Below are positions 6,903 to 13,283 of a stretch of DNA of 13,283 nucleotides, piece after piece (position 1 is the first letter of the stretch; every line of letters begins with the position of its first letter). The DNA comes from an uncultured Ruminococcus sp. GTDB taxonomy: Bacteria; Bacillota; Clostridia; Oscillospirales; Ruminococcaceae. The stretch is from the NCBI GenBank assembly GCA_947176565.1, contig CAMWRC010000009.1, forward strand, positions 1 through 13,283, given 5' to 3'. Both the position numbers and the translations under genes were made by a program. The notes under the pieces are model-generated. The model saw only the letters and a list, made by a program, of their open reading frames with translations, searched no databases and was not told where the DNA came from.

Positions 6903-7409
6903 ATGAATATTGATGAAATTCTTGAGGAAATGGACGAGCTTCTTGATAAGTCAACATCTGTTCCTTTTATATCGCACAAAAAAATCGTTGACGGCGAACG
7001 TATGCGCGAACTTATCAACGATATACGCCTTAATCTGCCTCACGAACTGAAAGAGGCAAAGAAAATCGAATATGACTGTCAGCGTATACTTAATGAAGCA
7101 CGTCTAAGTGCCGAGAATACTATCCGCAAAGCCGAGGAACGCGCCGCACAGATAGCATCACGGGAAGCTATTGTCATGGAGGCAAAGAAAAAAGCTATTG
7201 AAATTCTAAAAAAAGCTCAGGAACAGGCGGCGGCTATACAGAAAGGTGCAGCTCTGTCAATTGCACAGATGCTCAATGACGCGGAAGCAATACATGAAAA
7301 ATCCCTCAGCGATATAAAGCGGACAAAAGAAAAGCTCCAGCATACACTTAAAAATTCTCCGGCATTCGGAAAAATATCTTCAAATCCGTCAGACTCAAAT
7401 ATGAACTGA
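6903..7409 (+). CDS. Alpha-helical coiled-coil protein of the coaD locus
   Basis: This 168-aa protein is almost wholly helical and rich in Ala, Glu, Lys and Arg. A short N-terminal part (MNIDEILEEMDELLDKS, 1-17, then VDGERMRELINDIRLNLP at 29-46) precedes a long coiled coil from about 47 to 150 with no proline, and a polar tail. Proteins of this type after coaD in clostridia are often labelled 'ATPase' because of likeness to the stalk subunits of ATP synthases or to DivIVA; no Walker motif or other nucleotide site is present, so that label is not supported here. There is no membrane segment or signal peptide. A structural or scaffold role is plausible. It is the last gene of the operon, and a strong terminator lies 134 nt downstream. 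Confidence 0.85.
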   Translation: MNIDEILEEMDELLDKSTSVPFISHKKIVDGERMRELINDIRLNLPHELKEAKKIEYDCQRILNEARLSAENTIRKAEERAAQIASREAIVMEAKKKAIEILKKAQEQAAAIQKGAALSIAQMLNDAEAIHEKSLSDIKRTKEKLQHTLKNSPAFGKISSNPSDSNMN

Positions 7410-7543
7410 GACTATGTTATTCATGCATATTTTACAGGACAAGCCGCATATATTCCCTATGAACACAGATTCTAAAATATAATCATAGCTCAAAACAGTA
7501 AAAGGCTGTACTGTAATAAAACGAATACGCATATATAAACAAT

Positions 7544-7583
7544 GCCCGAAAGTAGTTTTTTCAACTGCTTTCGGGCTTATTTT
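7544..7583 (+). terminator. Strong hairpin terminator, probably bidirectional
   Basis: GCCCGAAAGTAGTT (7544-7557) pairs with AACTGCTTTCGGGC (7563-7576): 14 bp with a single G-U pair and a 5-base loop. TTATTTTAATT follows on the plus strand, ending the rsmD-coaD operon. On the minus strand the tail (ATTGTTTATAT) is weaker but could also stop the convergent CPBP unit. The 134 bases between the coiled-coil stop codon and this hairpin hold no gene I can support. Confidence 0.85.
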
Positions 7584-7630
7584 AATTATTCGTTTACTTG
7601 CATAAATCAGAATTTATTGCAAAAAAGTAT

Positions 7631-7849
7631 TTATTTCAATCTTCCAGATTGACGAAGATATCGTACAACAGCTTCTTCGATAGCAGGATAAATCGGCTCC
7701 AAACTTTCCGGAATTATAATATCCTGAACTGATGAATCGTACATAAATACGACAGGTTTCCCTTGATATTCACCAATAACTCCGTGCATAATAGTTCCCA
7801 TTTCTTTCAATGATTCTGGAATGACCTCAAAATGCAGATTTTCATTCAT
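7631..7849 (-). CDS. Small hypothetical protein following the CPBP protease
   Basis: This is a 72-aa protein I do not recognise. It is net acidic, has no cysteine, and shows no signal peptide or membrane segment. The pentapeptide IPESL occurs twice (residues 10-14 and 46-50), which may be a weak internal repeat. The middle, GVIGEYQGKPVVFMYD, looks like two beta strands, and the end EEAVVRYLRQSGRL looks like a helix. It lies 29 nt downstream of the CPBP protease gene on the same strand with no promoter between, so it is probably co-transcribed. The ribosome site is poor (AAGAGA, spacing about 10-11 nt). Coding is supported by a clean full-length frame in an operon position, not by homology. 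Confidence 0.6.
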   Translation of the reverse strand: MNENLHFEVIPESLKEMGTIMHGVIGEYQGKPVVFMYDSSVQDIIIPESLEPIYPAIEEAVVRYLRQSGRLK

Positions 7850-7878
7850 AGTAATTATTCTCTTTTTTAAACAGACTC

Positions 7879-9072
7879 TTATTTATTGGTAATAAGCGAA
7901 ACAATCATATATGCAGTCTGAACTATTGCCGCAAGGCAGAACGGAACAGAACTTACTGCAATATAAAGTCCGCGTGTACTCTGCTTCGGCGTTGCAACAG
8001 GAAGCCTGCTGCTGCTCTTAAATACAGCAAGCATGATAAGTCCGAAAAATGACGCTGCAAAAAGAATCATATTCGCTATCAGCATGACTGTTTCCCCTGC
8101 ATCTTCAAGGAAACCAAAAAGCGTAACAAATGTATTGACAAACATATGTACAATTATCGCCGGTATTATTGAATCATGACACATTGTGATATGTGCAAGG
8201 AATATTCCGAGAAGAAACGCAAGGACAAACTGCGGAATATTTCCGTGTGCAAGTCCGAAGAAAAACGCTGTCGCAAATATGGCGAATCTTTGATTTGCCA
8301 TTGAAAATACTCTGAGAAGCATTCCACGGAACATAAATTCCTCTGTTATCGGAGCGATTATGCAGGTATACAACCCCGATACCGCCAGTGCAAGAGGAGT
8401 CTCGCCGAGACCAGTCTGGTCAATTATGGAAGTAAAACCGAAACGTGATAATATTTCTTCAATTCCCATTGAAGCATACGCCGAAAATGTCCAGATACAA
8501 AGTGCAATCGAGCAGTACTGCAAAGCCTTTCCGATTCCGAAACCATTTGTATTTATAATCGACCTGCCTTTGAATCCGCCCCACCTCAGACCTGTCCAGC
8601 CGAAAAAAACATTCGTAATCAGGTAAACCAGCATATTGAGACCGACAAGTATTGAGGAATTATAAGCATATCCGAACAAAGTAACCACATTGGCGGAAGG
8701 ATTAAGAATCTGCATTATCATAATCAGAAGATTCTGGAATACAACTGATAATCCGAATGAAAGCGCAAAATGAAGCAGTATACACCAGCCGCCTACGGAA
8801 TAGCTTTTCCTGATATTTTTACGTTCTTCGTACTCCGGTTCAAGCGGAAGTGAATAGCCGATTGTTCCGAGTTCCGGAACAATTTTTGAATAGCCGCTCA
8901 GGAAATGCTTGTATTCAGTGGGATTATCAAACGGGTCATCAGCACTGTCAGTTGTTTTATCAACGGCGATTCTGTTTGATTTCTCAAGCAGCCGGTTAAG
9001 TTCATATATCTCATGATGAAGTGCGGCAATTTCAGCTGTATGCTTGTCAGCACTTATAATTTCTTCGTCCAT
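7879..9072 (-). CDS. CPBP family intramembrane metalloprotease (Abi/CAAX-type)
   Basis: This 397-aa membrane protein has the three signatures of the CPBP (CAAX protease and bacteriocin-processing) family: EEFMFR with E244, E245 and R249, FFGLAHG with H276, and HMFVN with H309 and N313. These residues form the zinc-dependent active site within the bilayer. About eight hydrophobic segments run from residue 95 to 393. The N-terminal 90 residues are soluble, beginning with a short helix likely to form a coiled coil (ALHHEIYELNRLLEKS, 17-32) and ending in a charged linker; many family members lack this extension. The ATG at 9072 is preceded by GGGGTG at 9 nt. A vegetative promoter lies upstream, and a 72-aa gene follows. 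Bacterial members act in prenyl-protein, bacteriocin-immunity or anti-sigma degradation roles; the substrate here is unknown. Confidence 0.9.
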   Translation of the reverse strand: MDEEIISADKHTAEIAALHHEIYELNRLLEKSNRIAVDKTTDSADDPFDNPTEYKHFLSGYSKIVPELGTIGYSLPLEPEYEERKNIRKSYSVGGWCILLHFALSFGLSVVFQNLLIMIMQILNPSANVVTLFGYAYNSSILVGLNMLVYLITNVFFGWTGLRWGGFKGRSIINTNGFGIGKALQYCSIALCIWTFSAYASMGIEEILSRFGFTSIIDQTGLGETPLALAVSGLYTCIIAPITEEFMFRGMLLRVFSMANQRFAIFATAFFFGLAHGNIPQFVLAFLLGIFLAHITMCHDSIIPAIIVHMFVNTFVTLFGFLEDAGETVMLIANMILFAASFFGLIMLAVFKSSSRLPVATPKQSTRGLYIAVSSVPFCLAAIVQTAYMIVSLITNK

Positions 9073-9107
9073 AAAAAATCACACCCCGATTAAAAAAATA
9101 TATTTAT

Positions 9108-9136
9108 ATTTTATCATATTCTGCACGGAATGTAAA
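9108..9136 (-). promoter_or_regulatory. Promoter of the CPBP protease operon, with A/T-rich upstream tract
   Basis: On the minus strand TTTACA (9136-9131), 17 bases, TAAAAT (9113-9108), with TGA just before the -10. Immediately upstream (about 9141-9163) lies a T/A tract built of three near repeats of TTTTTA, resembling an UP element. The same tract follows the terminator of the gene upstream. Confidence 0.65.
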
Positions 9137-9168
9137 GAGGAAAAAATAAAAATAAAAATAAAATCACG

Positions 9169-9202
9169 AAAAAATGCCGGAAGTACCTGTGTACCTCCGG
9201 CA
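9169..9202 (-). terminator. Hairpin terminator of trpB
   Basis: Read on the minus strand, TGCCGGA-mismatch-GTAC (9202-9191) pairs with GTAC-mismatch-TCCGGCA (9186-9175), 11 pairs with one internal mismatch and a 4-base loop, followed directly by six T (9174-9169). It lies about 38 bases after the trpB stop codon. Confidence 0.85.
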
Positions 9203-9239
9203 AAAAATAAATTCTGATATTTAATGTAATTCTTGTTTA

Positions 9240-10613
9240 TTACTGAATATGCGGAAGCTTATCTGTGGCTTTTTTCAGTTCTTCGTCAGATGGAATATAG
9301 TCACCCATTTTGCCGTCATTATATGCCGCATAAGCATACATATCAAAATAGCCTGTACCCGTAAGACCGAACAGAATCGTTTTCTCCTCGCCTGTTTCCT
9401 TGCATTTAAGAGCTTCATCAACAGCTGCTTTGATTGCGTGGCTGCTTTCCGGAGCAGGAAGTATTCCCTCAACTCTTGCGAATTTCTGAGCTGCTTCGAA
9501 TACTGCTGTCTGCTCAACTGAAACAGCTTCCATGAGCTTCTGGTCATAGAGTTCCGAGAGAATTGCGCTCATACCATGGTATCTGAGTCCGCCGGCGTGA
9601 TTTGCAGACGGCATGAATCCGCTGCCGAGAGTATACATCTTCTGGAGAGGGCATACTTTTCCGGTATCGCAGAAATCATAAGCATAAACGCCGCGTGTAA
9701 GGCTCGGACATGATGCCGGCTCAACTGCGATTATGCGGTAATCGGCTTCGCCGCGGAGCTTTTCGCCCATAAACGGAGCAATAAGTCCTCCGAGATTAGA
9801 ACCGCCGCCGGCACAGCCGATTATTATATCAGGTTTTATGCCATACTTGTCCATAGCTGTCTTGGTTTCGAGACCGATAACAGTCTGGTGAAGAAGAACC
9901 TGTGAAAGAACACTTCCCAGAACATAGCGGTAGCCGTCATTTGTTGTTGCAGCTTCAACAGCTTCGGAAATAGCACAGCCGAGGCTTCCGTTAGTATCAG
10001 GAAATTCCGCAAGAATTTTTCTTCCCACTTCCGTTGTCATTGACGGAGACGGCGTAACAGATGCGCCGTATGTGCGCATTACTTCGCGGCGGAAAGGCTT
10101 CTGCTCGTATGATACCTTTACCATGTAGACTTTGCAGTCGAGGTCAAAGTAAGAACACGCCATTGAAAGCGCAGTTCCCCACTGACCTGCTCCGGTTTCT
10201 GTAGTAACGCCCGTGAGACCCTGTTTCTTTGCATAGTATGCCTGAGCAATTGCAGAATTAAGCTTATGACTTCCGCTTGTATTGTTTCCCTCAAACTTAT
10301 AGTAAATCTTAGCCGGAGTACCGAGAGCCTTTTCAAGACAATAGGCGCGCACAAGCGGTGAAGGACGATACATCTTATAAAATTCAAGAATTTCTTCAGG
10401 AATATCTATATACGGAGTTGTATCGTCGAGTTCCTGTTTAACGAGTTCATCGCAGAAAACTGCCCCCAGTTCTTCCGGAGTAACCGGTTTCAGGGTTGCA
10501 GGATTAAGAAGCGGTGCAGGTTTTTTCTTCATATCGGCGCGGACATTGTACCACTGTTTCGGCAGTTCGTCCTCAGAAAGATAGATTTTATATGGTATTT
10601 TTTCGTTAGGCAT
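9240..10613 (-). CDS. trpB: Tryptophan synthase beta chain, TrpB2-like
   Basis: This PLP enzyme joins indole and serine to give tryptophan. At 457 aa it is longer than the classical TrpB (about 400 aa) and fits the TrpB2 class (TrpB-like PLP enzyme), with the typical N-terminal extension YKIYLSEDELPKQWYNV (8-24) and YRPSPLVRA (82-90). The PLP lysine is K117 in NTSGSHKLNS, the catalytic glutamate is E139 in TTETGAGQWG, and the phosphate-cradle glycines are GCAGGGSNLGG (266-276). Start: AAGGAG (10628-10623) at 9 nt spacing. It has its own promoter and terminator and no trpA or other trp gene beside it, suggesting indole salvage or a role apart from de novo synthesis. No T-box or trp leader is visible in the short 5' untranslated region. 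Confidence 0.93.
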   Translation of the reverse strand: MPNEKIPYKIYLSEDELPKQWYNVRADMKKKPAPLLNPATLKPVTPEELGAVFCDELVKQELDDTTPYIDIPEEILEFYKMYRPSPLVRAYCLEKALGTPAKIYYKFEGNNTSGSHKLNSAIAQAYYAKKQGLTGVTTETGAGQWGTALSMACSYFDLDCKVYMVKVSYEQKPFRREVMRTYGASVTPSPSMTTEVGRKILAEFPDTNGSLGCAISEAVEAATTNDGYRYVLGSVLSQVLLHQTVIGLETKTAMDKYGIKPDIIIGCAGGGSNLGGLIAPFMGEKLRGEADYRIIAVEPASCPSLTRGVYAYDFCDTGKVCPLQKMYTLGSGFMPSANHAGGLRYHGMSAILSELYDQKLMEAVSVEQTAVFEAAQKFARVEGILPAPESSHAIKAAVDEALKCKETGEEKTILFGLTGTGYFDMYAYAAYNDGKMGDYIPSDEELKKATDKLPHIQ

Positions 10614-10639
10614 AGAGAATATCTCCTTATACTGAATTT

Positions 10640-10653
10640 GCTGAAAAATCAGC
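10640..10653 (-). other. Small 5' end hairpin in the trpB leader
   Basis: On the minus strand GCTGA (10653-10649) and TCAGC (10644-10640) form a 5-bp stem with a 4-T loop. It coincides with the predicted 5' end of the transcript (near 10654) and may protect the message. It is too small to be a riboswitch. Confidence 0.35.
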
Positions 10654-10660
10654 TGTACTA

Positions 10661-10689
10661 ATTATATCACATAATCCTGTCAATTGCAA
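10661..10689 (-). promoter_or_regulatory. Promoter of trpB
   Basis: On the minus strand TTGCAA (10689-10684), 17 bases, TATAAT (10666-10661), with TGA before the -10 (extended -10). A perfect TTGACA lies inside the spacer but is only 11 bases from the -10, so it is not the -35 for this box. Confidence 0.65.
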
Positions 10690-10716
10690 CAATTACACAA
10701 TAAATTCCGGTCAATA

Positions 10717-10757
10717 ATTTTCTGCCGGTTATATAATCAATACAACCGGCAGAAAAT
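10717..10757 (-). terminator. Hairpin terminator of the rhamnogalacturonan lyase gene
   Basis: A 14-bp perfect stem (10757-10744 with 10730-10717) encloses a 13-base loop, 14 bases after the lyase stop codon. The core is CTGCCGGTT with AACCGGCAG. On the minus strand the hairpin ends in AAAATTATTG, so the T-tract is weak, but stem length and position favour a terminator. Confidence 0.7.
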
Positions 10758-10771
10758 CAAAGAATTCAGTA

Positions 10772-13283
10772 TTACTTGCTGTTTACCCAGATGTCCTGTT
10801 CTTCAGGTCTTGTATATTCCACGGAATCAATATAGTAATCCGTATGCGGAGGCTGATTATATCCGTTGTTCTGCGCTGCAACCTGTACTCTGTACTGCGG
10901 ATTCTGCATCAGACAATAGAGATTATAATCGTTTGTATAAGTTGTCGTGAATACTCTTATTGTATCAGAACCTACACGGAAAAGCATTTCTTCACGCCAG
11001 TCGCCCATAAGGTCGCAGGTTATGCAGGCATTGGATTTTGAAGCATTGTTATATCCTGCATCATCACCAGTAAATACGCGTCCCTTGCCGTACTGGTCAG
11101 CCATTGAACGGTCGAGGACTGCTCTTTCAAGTGTATCAGTCCAGTATACAACTGAATTTTGTCCCCATTTTGTGATTTCCGCCCATGTGAGAACCTGCTG
11201 ATGTTCACCTGTAGCAGAATACACTATTCCGTTATGTGAGCCTACCATTTCAGCTCCGCCGTTTCCGGCAATGAGGTTGTCAGCAAGACATCTTCCTGTA
11301 TCTCCGCCGGCATCTTCTTTAAACAGCATCTTTCCGGTTTTTCCGTCGCGGAGCGATACGCCGTAATTGGATTTTGACTCCTCATGACACTGGAATATCT
11401 CAACGCCCGGATTCTGCGGGTCAAAATCGCCGATATGAACAGCATCGCCGTGACCTAATCCGCTTGTATAAAGGAGTTTGCCGTTATCGTCAATAACTGC
11501 TGAACCAACTACGACTTCCTGCTTTCCGTCGCCGTCAACATCAGCACCCATAATATGATGATTTCCGTCGCCGTAACCCTTTACACTCTCATCATGTCCG
11601 GTATCATATGCCCAGTATTCTTTAAGTTTGCCATTTGATACTGAATATGCAGTAACAGCTGAACGGGTATAATATCCGCGTCCGAAGCAGGCATATGCAT
11701 TCACACCGTCAAGATATGCAACGCAGGCAGTAAACCGGTCAACACGGTTGCCGTAATTGTCTCCCCATGCGGTAAAATCACCTCTGCCCGGCTTATAGTC
11801 AATAGTATCAAGAGCCTTTCCGGTTGCACCGTCAAAGAGCGTGAGATATTCAGGACCTGTCAGGATTCTTCCGGCTTCTGAACGGTAATCCTTTGAACCG
11901 TCACCTATTACCTTGCCTGTGCCGTCAACAGTTCCGTCAGCGGTTTTACATATGAGTTCCGCCTTTCCGTCTCCGTCGAAGTCATAGACTGTGAACTGAT
12001 TATAATGTGCACCTGCACGGATATTCTTTCCGAGGTCAACTCTCCACAGCTGAGTACCGTCAAGCTTATAGCAGTCGATATATACATTTCCGGTATAGCC
12101 GTTCTTTGAGTTATCCTGTGAGTTAGAGGGGTCCCACTTTACGAATAATTCATATTCACCGTCGCCGTCAACATCGCCTACTGAGCAATCATTAGAAGTA
12201 TATGAACACGTTGTACCATCGGGCATAGTCATATCCGCTGGCTGTTTCAGCTTGATGTCAAAATATGCACCGCTCTGTCCGCTGTTTGTATTGGTGAAAT
12301 TCTTTGATACCTGAGCAAATTCTGTACATTCGCCGTTTACATACACATCAATGGTATACCAATCCTCAGCTGTTCCGCCGTTGTCAAAATAATTGGAAGC
12401 CTGTTCCATTGTAAATTCGCCGAGTTTTGTCTCTCCGTTTTTCCAGAGGTGGAAAATTGTCTCCTCATTATCCGTAGCAAGAATACGCCAGCTTATAAGA
12501 TTGCCATTTTTTGCGTGTGCGGAAACAACTCCGCGGTTGAGATTTTCCATATGTTTACCGAGGACTGCCTTTTCATGAGGAGCTGTCTTGTCAGTTGCTG
12601 AAACTTCGATATAATCTATATTAGGTCCGCCGTTGAGGGTTGTAGCGTATGCCTTAATAGTATTCCTACCTTTTCTGAGATTAACAACAGCATTCTGGTC
12701 GTCCCATGAAGTCCACGCACCTGTACCGTTGAAATCAACATACTGACCGTATTCCCTGTTACCGTTCACGATAAGCTTGATTGGACGGTTTACATCTGTA
12801 CCATTTGCGTAACGGAAATCCATATTATAGTTTCCGTCAGCCGGAACTTCAATTGTCCACTCAATAAAGCTTCCTATTTCATTGTTGAAATTAACATAGG
12901 ATTCGCCCTCAAATCCTGCATTTGATGTTTCTGTCCATGAGTTCTGATACATAGCATCTGATGCATAATATTTTTTTGTTTCGGTCGGAGGTTCTGTCGG
13001 CGGTACATACGGAGCTGCAAATTCCACATCTTTGCCTAAAAGATAGTCTGAAAGAATCTGCAAATCTTCCTTGTCAATACTTCCGTTTCCGTTCACATCT
13101 CCGGCAGTACGTGCAGATACGTCCGCCGTTTCGGGACTTCCTGAAAGTTTCCTCAGTGCCACGAGGTCATAGCTGTCGATTCTGCCGTCGGAATTGACAT
13201 CGCCTATAATTATGTCAGCTCCGGAAACATTGCTGTTCTGTCCGCTCAGTGGAACGGCATTCAATGCAATGGCAGCGCACATG
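10772..13283 (-). CDS. Secreted rhamnogalacturonan lyase, dockerin-CBM35-PL11 (5' end cut by window)
   Basis: This is a secreted pectin-degrading enzyme that cleaves the rhamnogalacturonan I backbone by beta-elimination. The frame is open to the window edge; the first Met (13282) sits within what looks like the end of a signal peptide (AAIALNAVPL), so the true start is upstream. Counting from that Met: a type I dockerin at about 26-84 with two calcium-loop repeats (GDVNSDGRIDSYDL and GDVNGNGSIDKEDL), a Pro/Thr linker (90-103), a CBM35-like module (about 104-229, ending GGPNIDYIEVS), and a PL11 catalytic domain from about 240 to the end. The PL11 part shows the opening NRGVVSAHAKNGNLISWRIL and several calcium-site segments of the beta-propeller (VGDVDGDGEYELFVKW, VYDFDGDGKAELICKTADG, GADVDGDGKQEVVVG). 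Placing the dockerin before the catalytic part is less usual than at the C-terminus. A hairpin terminator follows. Confidence 0.93.
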   Translation of the reverse strand, partial: MCAAIALNAVPLSGQNSNVSGADIIIGDVNSDGRIDSYDLVALRKLSGSPETADVSARTAGDVNGNGSIDKEDLQILSDYLLGKDVEFAAPYVPPTEPPTETKKYYASDAMYQNSWTETSNAGFEGESYVNFNNEIGSFIEWTIEVPADGNYNMDFRYANGTDVNRPIKLIVNGNREYGQYVDFNGTGAWTSWDDQNAVVNLRKGRNTIKAYATTLNGGPNIDYIEVSATDKTAPHEKAVLGKHMENLNRGVVSAHAKNGNLISWRILATDNEETIFHLWKNGETKLGEFTMEQASNYFDNGGTAEDWYTIDVYVNGECTEFAQVSKNFTNTNSGQSGAYFDIKLKQPADMTMPDGTTCSYTSNDCSVGDVDGDGEYELFVKWDPSNSQDNSKNGYTGNVYIDCYKLDGTQLWRVDLGKNIRAGAHYNQFTVYDFDGDGKAELICKTADGTVDGTGKVIGDGSKDYRSEAGRILTGPEYLTLFDGATGKALDTIDYKPGRGDFTAWGDNYGNRVDRFTACVAYLDGVNAYACFGRGYYTRSAVTAYSVSNGKLKEYWAYDTGHDESVKGYGDGNHHIMGADVDGDGKQEVVVGSAVIDDNGKLLYTSGLGHGDAVHIGDFDPQNPGVEIFQCHEESKSNYGVSLRDGKTGKMLFKEDAGGDTGRCLADNLIAGNGGAEMVGSHNGIVYSATGEHQQVLTWAEITKWGQNSVVYWTDTLERAVLDRSMADQYGKGRVFTGDDAGYNNASKSNACITCDLMGDWREEMLFRVGSDTIRVFTTTYTNDYNLYCLMQNPQYRVQVAAQNNGYNQPPHTDYYIDSVEYTRPEEQDIWVNSK

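Noticed and set aside
7423..7482. Short plus-strand frame of 19 codons after the coiled-coil gene
   Set aside because: No ribosome site or promoter, and it lies between a stop codon and the operon terminator.
10614..10690. T-box or trp attenuator before trpB
   Set aside because: The leader between the predicted start site and the ribosome site is only about 30 bases, with one 5-bp hairpin and no T-box sequence.
10684..11041. Plus-strand open frames across the lyase gene
   Set aside because: They are antisense shadows of the long PL11 frame, have no ribosome sites, and their products are low-complexity and unlike any family.
11400..12200. DxDxDG calcium motifs as further dockerin repeats
   Set aside because: They lie within the PL11 beta-propeller, are followed by beta-strand residues rather than the dockerin helix, and are spaced as blade calcium sites of the family.
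13280..13282. ATG at the window edge as the true lyase start
   Set aside because: The residues after it look like the end of a signal peptide lacking its basic N-terminal part, and no ribosome site can be seen because the window ends one base later.
1..13283. CRISPR arrays, tRNA or rRNA genes, insertion sequences, phage genes
   Set aside because: I looked for spaced direct repeats, cloverleaf-like sequences, terminal inverted repeats and transposase or integrase motifs and saw none.

Overview
The window looks like chromosomal DNA from a low-to-moderate GC, endospore-related Firmicute of the Ruminococcus / Oscillospirales type that degrades plant fibre. Three things suggest this. It has a secreted dockerin-bearing pectin lyase (cellulosome-type), dipicolinate synthase genes (spore core), and Firmicute-style signals (AGGAGG-like ribosome sites, TTGnnn-17-TATAAT promoters). 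The genus is an inference; no rRNA or other phylogenetic marker is present.

Layout from left to right. (1) Minus strand, 35-1529: dpaA-dpaB, the two subunits of dipicolinate synthase, preceded by a late mother-cell (sigma-K-like) promoter. (2) Plus strand, 1749-4486: a polyprenyl-phosphate-type GT2 glycosyltransferase translationally coupled to a large polytopic membrane protein of probable GT-C type. This looks like a cell-surface glycosylation module without a visible flippase. (3) Plus strand, 4667-5605: a single gene for an N-terminal RING/zinc-ribbon protein fused to a DUF2628-like membrane domain. (4) Plus strand, 5776-7409: the housekeeping operon rsmD-coaD-coiled-coil protein, closed by a strong hairpin terminator that also lies at the convergent end of the next unit. 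(5) Minus strand, 9072-7631: a CPBP (Abi/CAAX-type) intramembrane protease followed by a 72-aa unknown protein. (6) Minus strand, 10613-9240: an orphan TrpB2-type tryptophan synthase beta chain with its own promoter and terminator. (7) Minus strand, 13283-10772: a secreted multidomain PL11 rhamnogalacturonan lyase with an N-terminal dockerin and a CBM35, cut at its 5' end by the window edge.

Transcription units are short and each has recognisable signals. Most predicted promoters are vegetative type and unusually often carry the TGn extended -10. The dpa promoter differs and fits a sporulation sigma factor. No intergenic stretch exceeds about 220 bases, and I saw no tRNA, rRNA, CRISPR array, insertion sequence or phage gene. 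Most of the window is ordinary core genome. The items most worth a second look are the RING/zinc-ribbon membrane protein, the two-gene glycosylation module, the N-terminal dockerin arrangement, the CPBP plus small-protein pair, and the coexistence of dipicolinate synthesis with a cellulosome-type enzyme. I did not find convincing evidence for a wholly new system.
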